From: Hypsibius dujardini
Taxonomy: Eukaryota > Tardigrada > Eutardigrada > Parachela > Hypsibiidae
Direction: 5' to 3'
NCBI GenBank assembly: GCA_001579985.1
Contig: LRSR01000994.1
Location: 1-21,239, forward strand
Length of the DNA stretch: 21,239 nt
The first letter of the stretch is position 1. Every line of letters starts with the position of its first letter. This document shows, piece after piece, positions 10,016 through 18,670 of this stretch. Made by a program: the position numbers and the translations under genes. The notes below the pieces were generated by a model. The model saw only the letters and a program-made list of their open reading frames with translations, did no database searches and was not told the DNA's origin.

Positions 10016-10614
10016 TTATTCGGCAGCCACGAAAGGGTTGTTGATCGGTTCCATCCCCTCGGGACACAGCATGACGATGGACGGGCCTCGGCATACGACC
10101 AATCCCAGTGCGCGTTTCTCCTCCGCCGCTTTCACTGGCTCATCCGAATCCCCTGCGAAATACATCCATTAAATGCAATCCCCATTCAGAACTCCCTCTA
10201 AACATGCCCATGTCCACCACCAGCTTACCTCGACCTTGCTCGCTAGTGTCATCCAGCACCAAATTGAGGAGAGCATCGTATCCCTTAAGGACGCCGCTGG
10301 CTTCCCGGCCTCCGACGAATTTGACGTGGATCACCTTATCCAAGTACCGGCCCAGATCGAACAGCGTTTCCTTAGTCTTTTTGCGGTCCTGATTGTCGCC
10401 GCCCCGGTTGTCGGCGCCACGCTGACCGCCACCATGCCCGGACGACTGTGTCTGTAGAACAAAGAGAACATCAATTGAACTCCAGCGATTGATTGGTCGA
10501 TCGAATGATCCGATGGACTACACACTGCAGACCACACCGTGGGCAGGTATGATTGATTACTTGAATGATCAAACGTAGCAGTTGTCGGCTTACCTGACCC
10601 TGACCGCTCGACAT
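10016..10614 (-). CDS. LSM7: U6 snRNA-associated Sm-like protein LSm7
   Basis: Subunit of the LSm2-8 ring that binds the 3' end of U6 snRNA in the nucleus, and of LSm1-7, which activates decapping of mRNA in the cytoplasm. Exons 10614-10594, 10451-10229 and 10152-10016 (381 nt, 126 aa; phases 0 and 1). The Sm1 motif is IHVKFVGGREASGVLKGYD followed by LLNLVLDD, and the Sm2 motif is LGLVVCRGPSIVMLCPEG, close to human LSM7 throughout. It differs from human LSM7 (103 aa) in a Gly/Gln-rich N-terminal extension (MSSGQGQTQSSGHGGGQRGA) and a short charged insert between the Sm motifs (SDEPVKAAEEKR) that replaces the human loop. The first exon is only 7 codons; the start is set by ATG plus a GTAAGC donor. 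Confidence 0.95.
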
Positions 10615-11099
10615 TTCGACTCAAGTGCAGTCGCCCGAAAAAAAGAGAGCCTCAAAATGGACAACCTCTTGTAGTTGTATGGATGAGAAATGATAGGAGT
10701 TTGGGATCAACAGGAGCCAGGAAGTACGTTTCGGAAACGCAGAGGAGAAAGAATAAGAATGAAGATTACTGTAATAAGTACCAGATCAAGTTGTTTCAGC
10801 TTTGGTTCCAATGGTTCGGCATGTTCAGAGAGCTCACTCTGACATGTTGCTTAGTCCTTCTTTGTAGTTGGACGAAATGTTCCGTAATGACACTGCGATT
10901 TCATTTTTAGATATCACGTTTGTTATTTTCTGGACACATGTTCTTAAATTAATTGATTCTGTTCTGTTTTTTGTTCGTCATTTATTTGTTTTTGCGATCT
11001 GATGATTTGATCTGTCAGAGATTTGTGTTCCTTTGGCTGTGGCCAGCATGGAGGGACTTCATTCTGGACCTGGCTATCCACTGTGATCCGGCTGTGCAA
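10615..11099. other. Intergenic region between divergent LSm7 and the next gene
   Basis: A T-rich promoter-type spacer. A possible short plus-strand exon begins with ATG at 10683 and has a GTACGT donor near 10723, but no downstream acceptor gives the right phase, so it is not called. The open frame used by the next gene continues upstream to about 10953 without an ATG. Confidence 0.45.
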
Positions 11100-12850
11100 A
11101 TGGAATTTGGAGTGGTGTCATCTCCACTAGTGTCGGGGCAGTTTATCATCTACGATGAAAGGAAAGGAGGGGTTGCTGGTGTTATGGCTGCAGGTAATCT
11201 TCCTTCCTCTTTTCGTCCCCTTTTATAAATGGTTTAGTTGGTTTAAAGTTAAACGGCTTTCATCCTCTGTGGGCTTGGCTGCATTTCACAGATGGCAAAT
11301 TCCGTCGAATTAATTCGAGCGAACTACCCCGGAATAGATTGCAGCAGATGGGAACGGATTACGTTTCTGCATTTGCAAACATTTTTGGTGCTGGTACGCT
11401 CATATATTCAATTGATTGCTTGATCCATTAGAGTTGCTTGAAAATTCTTGTAATAAATCATAACGGGTACTCGTTTGGTTGATTGATCTCTTGATTGATT
11501 CAAGGATGTATTCATAAACTCGTTGGAAGTAAGTTCATTGGAGGTTTAGCAATCTCAGCTTACATCCCATATATTTGCTCTGACGCAGTTTCCGCTGGAG
11601 GTCCGAAGAAAAAGCCAGGCTTATCGGGTCCATCGTCTGTGCGCACTGAACCGACCGGTATGGCTTTTGTGTGTGAAAATATCGCCTTGCCCGACCTTGA
11701 AACGCTAAGTCCCAAAAAACTGCCATGTCTTTTGCATTCGAGGCTCGACCTCGGAAGTCGTTCCGTTGCAGCCGGTTGCTTCAAAAATGCCGAAGCGCAA
11801 ACCTAGACTCGTAAGGCGAAAACTCTTCGGCTACCAGGACGATGAGCCCTATTATGGAATGGGCGGATCCCGCAAATCAAGTTAGAATTCCTTGCGATAT
11901 CTTTTCACTTGCGTCGGCGCGGTTTATAATTTGCAGAATCATTAATTACGCACCATTTTCGTGCAGAAGCAGAATCTCACGTACCGGTGCGGCAATCCCA
12001 GCGAAGGATCAATACGGAGCTTCTACACAATGCCGTTCTCGACGGTTTGCACTTCCATCATCGCTCGTTCTGCTAATTGACGTTTTTGTATTTAATCTTT
12101 TTCGCCGTAGACAATCTCGGTGTGGGAATTGATGATGATGCCAATCAGCGCCGCTCTTGTGAGTCCATTAAGCCCCGTTTTACAATCAAATCGAGCTGCC
12201 GCCGATGATCATTGATCAATGTGTGCGCTCACCTGCCTTTTTCTTATCTTGTTGTGGACTGCTGTACCTTGTCTTTACGACTAGGATTCCTCCTGACCAT
12301 GTCCCTGTATCCTGTGCGCAGTGCTTTTGGCCCAAGTGTTATACTAGTATATTTTCTGTTCTCATCTTCTTTGGTAGGGCACAAGCCAAGGGTTTATGAG
12401 AAGCTCATCCGACAGCATCGTTACGATCACCGAAAACTGATGTTTCAAGTCCAGCAAACCACCGGTCATCGAGAATGGCTGCCAGCTGAAGCAGTGGATG
12501 GTGCTTTAATTTGCATCTACAGAGATCTCCTGCATTTGGCACCGGGCGCCGACTTTGAGCAGCCTGTGGAAAAACCTCGTCGCCGCCATCGAAAACACCG
12601 ACCGCTTGAGGAATTGTCCATCGTCCGACCTGCTTCTCACCCTACAGAAGCCGTTATGGGTAGCAGTGGATCCGCATCCGTATCTTCTCCTGCAGAACTA
12701 GGTGTGAAGCGTAAGCTGGAATGACTTTTGGTTTGAACGAAGAGCTTGTTTCTTTCTTACTATTTCTTGCTAGTACAGTAGTTCATTTTATTTTCAGACC
12801 CAGCTCGGCAATTGTGGCTGGACGTTTTGACGCAGGATTCGCTGCTGTGA
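11100..12850 (+). CDS. Unknown basic protein (about 327 aa, 8 exons; 5' end uncertain)
   Basis: Exons: 11100-11193, 11292-11393, 11505-11657, 11758-11880, 11967-12044, 12111-12158, 12378-12710, 12798-12850 (984 nt, in phase). An alternative end leaves intron 12711-12797 unspliced and stops at 12724. The N-terminal part is glycine-rich and ordered (VVSSPLVSGQFIIYDERKGG; RLQQMGTDYVSAFANIFGAG; CIHKLVGSKFIGGLAISAY). Next is a Pro/Lys linker, a very basic RKPRLVRRKLFGYQDDEPYY segment, then WHKPRVYEKLIRQHRYDHRK and a charged, disordered tail with RRRHRKHR. I recognise no family; basic patches suggest nucleic-acid or chromatin contact, which is inference. The acceptor at 11757 (CTCGGAAG) is weak but is the one that joins the upstream frame to the clearly coding MPKRKPRL exon. 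The start could also lie upstream through an acceptor at about 11020. Confidence 0.55.
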
Positions 12851-13447
12851 TGTAAAATAACGCCGACATCAGATGCTCACGTTTCCGCAATCTCATTTTT
12901 GAAGGCATCCCAGGTCGCCCGCACTTTCTGCTGGATGCAATTGATCTTTTCCCTTTCCTTTCTCAAAAGTTTTCTTTTGTTTGAACGCTGAGTATCAACA
13001 TACTGCAGTAGTTACATTTACAGTAATCTATTGGTCTGTTGTTTGATACTTGCTAGTCGTTCGCATGCACAATGAGCAATGGATGTTTCCACGTGATGCC
13101 ATTCAAATCCAAAGATGTAGGGTACGATACTGGTGTGTGTGTTGCTTATCTGCCTACTGATAAATCACAGTATACTTTAATAATTGCAATGTAAATTGGT
13201 TTTGGTGGATCGCGGAGGGACATTCACCGCTGCCCTGTCAGAGCGACAGACTGACAATGCTGCAAAAACGTAACATGGGCGTGGCTTAATAAGTGACGTC
13301 AGTGACGTGGCGGTGTTCGCTGTGCCAGTTTTCTAGTTTTGTTGTCGTTTTACTCTTTTCATCGACATATTTCCTCCTCTACATCACCTCGATCGCTGTT
13401 CCCCGCGGTCTCTAGCAAATTTTTTCCTTGTATTCCGTGGATTGAAA
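12851..13447. other. UFM1 upstream region
   Basis: No coding exon seen. The first part is probably 3' UTR of the preceding gene; the last 160 nt hold the CRE/UPRE motifs and the 5' UTR of UFM1. Confidence 0.5.
13294..13310 (+). promoter_or_regulatory. CRE palindrome plus UPRE-like motif upstream of UFM1
   Basis: TGACGTCA (13294-13301) is a full CREB/ATF site, and TGACGTGG (13303-13310) matches the core bound by XBP1/ATF6 in the unfolded-protein response. They lie about 140 nt upstream of the UFM1 ATG. UFM1 is part of an ER-stress-linked pathway in animals, so stress control is plausible; binding is not shown here. Confidence 0.5.
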
Positions 13448-13882
13448 ATGGGATCGAAAGTGACATTCAAAATCACCTTGACGTCGGACCCCAAACTTCC
13501 CTTTAAAGTGTTGAGTGTACCGGAAGAAACGCCATTCACTGGTACGTTGCTACAGTTCAGTGCGATTCTAACGCTGCAGAATGGCACGGTCTAAGAAGCA
13601 CCAACCATAACTTTCCTCAAATATCCACCAGCCATAACTTTCGTCAAACATTCACCATTTACTTTGACAGCTGTTGTTAAATTCGCCGCGGAAGAGTTCA
13701 AGGTGGCTCCGGCAACCAGCGCCGTCATCACCAACGACGGAATCGGAATCAATCCAGCCCAGAGCGCCGGAAATGTTTTCCTCAAACACGGTTCGGAGCT
13801 CCGTTTAATTCCTCGCGATCGTGTGGGCTCTTCCACGTCTCGTTTAATTCCTCGCGATCGGGTGGGCTCTTCCAGGTCTTAA
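13448..13882 (+). CDS. UFM1: Ubiquitin-fold modifier 1 (UFM1) precursor with duplicated C-terminus
   Basis: Ubiquitin-like protein conjugated through UBA5, UFC1 and UFL1 to targets such as ribosomal protein uL24 at the ER. Exons 13448-13541 and 13671-13882 (306 nt, 101 aa; phase-1 intron). Residues 1-84 are almost identical to human UFM1: [60 protein letters not shown] and ending RLIPRDRVG. In other animals only one or two residues follow the Val-Gly that becomes the conjugating end after UFSP cleavage. Here a 39-nt in-frame tandem duplication adds a second [11 protein letters not shown], so the precursor ends [19 protein letters not shown], with candidate cleavage after Gly84 and after Gly97. 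The whole ubiquitin fold is complete before the first site. Confidence 0.97.
13605..13657. repeat. 27-bp imperfect tandem duplication in the UFM1 intron
   Basis: CCATAACTTTCCTCAAATAT (from 13605) recurs at 13632 as CCATAACTTTCGTCAAACAT, with ACC-type ends in both. It lies just before the polypyrimidine tract of intron 13542-13670. Confidence 0.8.
13802..13879 (+). repeat. 39-bp in-frame tandem duplication at the 3' end of UFM1
   Basis: Copies 13802-13840 and 13841-13879 differ at only two positions (T/G and C/G), so the event is recent or the sequence is under constraint. Each encodes 13 residues beginning [11 protein letters not shown]. Confidence 0.97.
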
Positions 13883-14143
13883 CATTCTCGATTATTTTAC
13901 TGCGATATTTTTCTGTCGTGCGAACACCGTAGCTTTATCACTGCTACGGAAAACTCATGCTACCCAGAGTTCATTTGGCTTATTTCCAAGAGACCTTTTG
14001 AAATGTGAGAAAAATCCTACAATAGTAGGAGGGCGCGTAACGAAATCAGTAAAGCTAGGAATGAGATGAAATCCATTGCTTCTGCTTTGAGATGCAGTTT
14101 AATTACAACCCATTTGCGTCATATGGAGATTTTCAGCATACAG

Positions 14144-14181
14144 ATGTCAAATTTCCGGCTCCATGTCAAATTTCCGGCTCT
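14144..14181. repeat. 19-bp tandem duplication over the stop codon of the coiled-coil gene
   Basis: ATGTCAAATTTCCGGCTC is repeated at 14144 and 14163. On the minus strand the second copy contains the last codons (EPEI) and TGA stop of the coiled-coil gene; the first copy lies just beyond, in the 3' UTR. Confidence 0.92.
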
Positions 14182-14511
14182 ATGTCACTCAGATCCAACG
14201 AAGAATCGGATTCCGGGCTGTTTGACCGATCCGCGGGAATAACATCATCTATACCTGCTTTCTCCGGTTCTTCCATGGACTTGAGCAGCTCCTTGACATA
14301 TTCCTGCTCGTGCTGCAGCAAGAAACAACATCGGTCTTAATCTATCCACTGTCCGAAAAATGGAGAAAGCTATTACCTTCAGAAATCGCATTTCTTCGGT
14401 TAATTCCTTTTGCAAGCGCTCCATGGTTTCCCTTTCCGTGTGAAGTTTCTGAAGTTCCATAACAGAACGGTCCGTCGGTCTGTCTTCCGAATTGGTGGTA
14501 GAAGTCGCCAT
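14166..14511 (-). CDS. Small coiled-coil protein, 93 aa, two exons
   Basis: Exons 14511-14377 and 14312-14166 (282 nt, phase 0). Residues about 18-65 form one amphipathic, highly charged helix with heptad-like leucines and methionines (MELQKLHTERETMERLQKEL, then TEEMRFLKHEQEYVKELLKS). An acidic, Ser/Asp-rich tail ends in SLDLSDIEPEI. I do not recognise the family; size and layout resemble small coiled-coil adaptor subunits in general. It is divergent from the RDH13-like gene with 273 nt between the two ATGs, so they may share a promoter. The start is the first ATG, at 14511-14509. Confidence 0.7.
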
Positions 14512-14635
14512 TCCTTCGCCGCTGCCTGAAATTTTGATGCCAACCTAATTCTAGTTTACAAAAAAACAATGAATGGCCAAAAATATAAATCAGTCACTAC
14601 TAGTACGCGTATTGGATCCGATCGGATAAACGCCA

Positions 14636-14739
14636 TCAGCTGTCTTCCCCGGGAGGGCGCACCCCCTGATTGGACCCCTGGGGGTCAGCTGTCTTCCCCG
14701 GGAGGGCGCACCCCCTGATTGGACCCCTGGGGGGTCAGC
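14636..14739. repeat. 49-50-bp GC-rich tandem duplication in a divergent promoter
   Basis: Copies 14636-14684 and 14685-14734, each starting TCAGCTGTCTTCCCCGGGAG and ending in a C-rich then G-run stretch; a third partial TCAGC follows. Composition is far more GC-rich than the surroundings. It lies between the starts of the coiled-coil gene and the RDH13-like gene, inside their shared upstream region. Confidence 0.93.
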
Positions 14740-14784
14740 CGTGAATATCATTTTCCAGATGAGTAAAATATTGAACAATAAAAA

Positions 14785-16310
14785 ATGAGTGGCAGATTTC
14801 TCACGGCATGCGCAGTTGTTGGTGGTAGTGTAGCGGCAACTTTATTATACAAAGAAGTCATCCAAGGATGTCGCTTCGATAAGATCGAAAATTTGGAAGG
14901 CAAAGTTGCTGTCATTACCGGTAAGGAAAGTTTTGCCCAATCAAGCAATCAGCAGTTCTGCTTTGAACATAATTAAGCAATTGTCAGGCAATCAACAAAT
15001 AAATCACTCGACCAACGTCCTGTGACCGGTGTAATTGTTTATTGATTGCGTTGGTTCTCTTTTAGGCGCCAATACTGGAATTGGTAAGGAGACAGCCAAA
15101 GAGTTTGCCAAGCGTGGCGCGAAAGTCATTCTGGCTTGCCGAGATTTGGAACGATGCAAGGCAGCCAGAAAAGAGATCTTTCTAGCTGCACGCATGTTTG
15201 GAGCAAAAGATCCGCGAACGAGGAAACGGAAGCCGGCCGTGGTTTGCGAATTACTCGACTTGGCATCGTTTGACTCCATTCGGGCATTTGTGCAACGGAT
15301 GGAGAAGGAGGATCGGCTGGATTATTTGATAAACAACGCCGGAACAATGAGAGATCCAACACGCGTATTGACCAAGGTGAATTTTTGGTGTTCTGCTTGC
15401 CATTGAAAGGAGTCTGTTGAATATAAAACTTAAATAAAGCTTAGCAAGTGCTTAAGCCTGAGGCATAATCGATAAGTCTGCTGTGATAGATTCCAAATCC
15501 AACTGGCAATCGGTGCGACGGGTCGCCGACACTTGCTGGTATGTTTTGTTAGACTGATTGATTGGTTGATTGATGGATTTGTGGATTGATTGGTTGATTG
15601 TTCAGTTGATTGATTGATTGATTGATTGGTTAATTGGTTAATTGATTGATTAATTGATTGATTGATTGATGGATGGATTGGGATGATGGATTGGAATGGT
15701 ACGGTACTGATTGATTCGGACATGAAGTGCATTTTATTTTTACTTCTGGTGTTTCCAGGACGGGTTGGAAAAACAAATGGGCGTGAACCACTTCGGTCAC
15801 TTTCTTCTCACAAATCTCCTTCTGGCGAAGCTTCAAAAGTCTTCCCCCAGCCGTATCGTAGTACTGTCCAGCACGGCCCACCAACGGGGAGATCTCGACT
15901 TTAGCAACTTAAATTGGGATCACGATTACGACCCCGGTAACGCCTATAACGCCAGTAAACTTGCAAACCTTTTGTTCGTCCAGGAGCTGGCGAACAAACT
16001 GCAAGGTTCTGCGGTAACGGTCAACGCAGTGCACCCGGGCTTGGTTTACACGGATCTCTTCCGCCATCTGCCGGCAGCTGACTCGGTGACGCGATTCATC
16101 CTCGGACCATTCATGTGGATGTTTTTCAAGTCACCCCGTGCGGGTGCACAAACGACAATTTATGTGGCTTTGAGTGAGGATTTGGAGGGTGTCTCTGGCA
16201 AATACTTTAGCAATTGTACAGAGACAGCGCCCGCTGATAAAGCTCTAGACCGTCAACTTGCTCAACGACTCTGGACTGTTAGTGAAAAGTGGACCCGATT
16301 GAATTCTTGA
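14785..16310 (+). CDS. RDH13-like short-chain dehydrogenase/reductase
   Basis: NAD(P)-dependent oxidoreductase of the SDR family, closest in length and sequence to retinol dehydrogenases 11-14, above all RDH13 (331 aa in human). Exons 14785-14920, 15066-15376, 15759-16310 (999 nt, 332 aa; phases 1 and 0). An N-terminal hydrophobic segment (residues 5-22, LTACAVVGGSVAATLLY) probably anchors it in or targets it to a membrane; RDH13 is mitochondrial. The cofactor motif TGANTGIG is at 45-52, ACRD after beta-3, NNAG at 135-138, the catalytic Ser in VVLSS at about 187, and Tyr212/Lys216 in YNASK. HPG at the end of beta-6 is also kept. All catalytic residues are present, so the enzyme should be active. 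The substrate cannot be read from sequence. It is divergent from the small coiled-coil gene. Confidence 0.95.
15545..15690. repeat. (TGAT)n / (GATT)n microsatellite-like tract in RDH13-like intron 2
   Basis: A run of GATTGATTG units with GGTT and GGAT variants fills about 145 nt of the 382-nt intron 15377-15758. Shorter runs of the same kind occur throughout the window (for example 990-1008, 5064-5092, 10487-10510, 11476-11502). Confidence 0.9.
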
Positions 16311-16578
16311 TTTTATTTCAGTTTTATTCATTGGGTATGTGAGTTTCAATAAGTGTGTGACAGAATCAAAATTCGGGTGAAAATCTAAAAACAGCATTCC
16401 AAGGCAAAAGTGAAGCAGTAAGAAACGGTCGTCCGTCCAAGAAAACATGCTAGGAAAAGGAAATTTATTCATGCATCCCAGCAGCAAAAAACGGAAAGCA
16501 GAAAAATGAAACATATTACAGTATTAAAAGATACCACAGATTGTAGGTCCTTCGGTAAAGATGGACGCGAAAACCTTT

Positions 16579-18670
16579 TCAAAAGCATTTTCGCCACTTG
16601 CTAATTGCGTTGACGTACTGGAGATGTTTTCCAAGGGGCAGGGGGAACAGTTCCGAAAACTGCTCCCGCGAGATAATCATCAGTGAGGATCCGAACAATT
16701 CCTAAACGATCACACGAGTCATGCATCAAAACACTGAATTCACCTTCCCGGACTGAAAATTTGCTGGTTTGTTTGGCGAGCAATTGTTTTGTCTATGCAA
16801 GATCCGTGCTCTTTCATCGTAAGAAATTTCCCAGGTCAGTTCAGCGAGCTCTTACATGTTTGAGAATCAGTTCAGCAAGGCCAGGCAAGGAATCCGCAAA
16901 GTAGGCCGCGCACTGCTCCACAGTCCACAATGCGAGGTCCTGGCGCAGCTCACTTTCTTCGACCATTTTATTCTGGTAATCTTCAAACAAGAACTTGAAG
17001 CGAGGATTTATTTCCGGCGAGAGGGACCGCTCCCTCTCAGGAGTCCGGATTCCCTCTGAGCTAAATGGAAATAAGAAACAATGATTTAACACGATAGTAA
17101 ACCAAATCACATTTAAACGAAAAATACACTAAACTCACGTGGAAGCGAGCACGTCCATGTCCAGCTGTCGAGCAATCTGCCGGGCTCGAGCCTTCTCTTT
17201 GGAGTTCTCTCTCGTTCGCTTGATCTGCTTCGTTGAAAACTTCATAACCTTCTTGAATATCACTTTTTTGGGCATCAGAGGTACAGTGGAACTGTTCTTG
17301 CCGCTGATGGATTTCTCCTCAGTGCAACGGTCAGAGCTATCGGACAAGCTGTTGCGGGAAGCTTCCGGCACTCGTGAACTCAATGAGCCTCTTGACTCTG
17401 CAACCCATAAAAAAATTTAATAAAAAAAGAGGACGAAAGGCTGAAGAGAAAATAATGTCATACCGTTGCCCGCGTAGGCATATTTTGTGTCCCGAGAATG
17501 CTCCACTTGCCCTGGACTATCATCTCGGCGCTTCACAGATGTGCGGGAACTTTTCCGAATTGAAAAGTCAACCTTCTCCTCCTTCGCTTTGCCGGACGAG
17601 CAGTTTGTGCATCTCCAATCTAATCGAACGTAGCCTTCTGATTAATGGAAAATAATGAAAGAAAATAATGCCGTTACGAAAAACAAACATACGTCCATCC
17701 GATTGCTCCTTGTCAGTGACATGAGGAAAATGACAGCGCATGTGAAAGAGCCGCTTGCATCCCACACAGCAGACGCTTCTCTGGAACGGTAGGAGTTTAT
17801 TAAGACACTAATACATGGAGGAGATTGAAACTTCGTAACAGATCAAAAACAGCATACCGATTCGGCCTCCGATGGCTTTTTCTTTCCACAAATGCAGCAC
17901 CGCTTGCATTTAGAACATTTAAAGTTGGCACTGGAGTCGTCGTCGAATTCCCCAGTCGTTGATCCGTTTTTCAGGCATGAAAAGTGAGCTGGAAATAGAT
18001 CTCAAATAAAATCCGTGGACCTCACTAGACTCCAACAACGACGATTCATCCAGAATTATTTACCTTCAAATTGACAACCTCTTCCCCGGCAGTGCACTAA
18101 AATTTCCTTCGCATCTCCGTTGTCTGGTTGTCGGCACACCTGACAAATGTCTCCTCCCGGGATAGCAATGGGATCAGGGAAGCCGGGGAACGGCATATCA
18201 ATCTCCGGCGAGGGATTTTCCTGCCGCTCTCGCTCCACTGCCTCGCGTTCTTTAGCCTTCTTCTCCGCCACCTCCAGCGCCTCGGCAGCATCCTTCATCT
18301 CCTTTTCGCGCTCACTTGCCCGAATCGCTCGTTTGATGGCCTCCGAGCTAGCCGCAACAGCACCGCGCGGTCCCGAGCTCGGAAAGAAATCCTCAATGAA
18401 ATCGGGGCCCATCGTTTTTCGAGTGCGCTGGAGAACAGAAGAAGAAAGTTTAAATACACTGCAATCAATTAATCAATCCCAAAAGATGATGGTGGTAAAC
18501 ATGAAGGACACAATTCGTTCGAGGACTAGCAGATCAAGCGATCAATCTATGCCCGATATTGTAATATTCTACTTTGAATCAATAAATCAACCGTTTGGAA
18601 CCAAGGTGACACTGCCGTTCCGCACCTTCCGTCCGCTCAACTCCCGAGTCGGCGGCATCGGTGTTGACAT
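16579..18670 (-). CDS. PHD-PHD-SAM chromatin protein (462 aa, 8 exons)
   Basis: Exons in order: 18670-18626, 18427-18064, 17988-17858, 17780-17693, 17637-17464, 17397-17139, 17060-16856, 16701-16579 (1389 nt, all phases agree). Residues 15-30 include RKRTRKTMGPDFIEDFF, shared with the paralog at 20220. Residues 45-85 are a charged helix. Residues about 110-220 are two abutting PHD fingers (DPF type): CQVC, CRGRGC, HFSC, CSKC, then CCIC, CVGC, HMRC, and WRCTNC, so all zinc ligands are present. A basic, Ser-rich linker follows (RKSSRTSVKRR; then a Lys/Arg-rich stretch near 315-350). Residues about 397-458 are a SAM domain (LALWTVEQCAAYFADSLPG ... LPLGKHLQYVNAISKW). DPF modules read acylated histone H3 tails, and SAM domains oligomerise; a histone-reading role is inferred. 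An in-frame ATG at 18721 would add 17 residues. I cannot name the orthologue. Confidence 0.88.

Noticed and set aside
11774-11806. Alternative acceptor CGTTGCAG at 11774 for the unknown basic protein
   Set aside because: It is the stronger splice site, but in the called frame it leads to a stop after 11 residues, whereas the clearly coding downstream exon needs the acceptor at 11757. Kept only as an alternative isoform.
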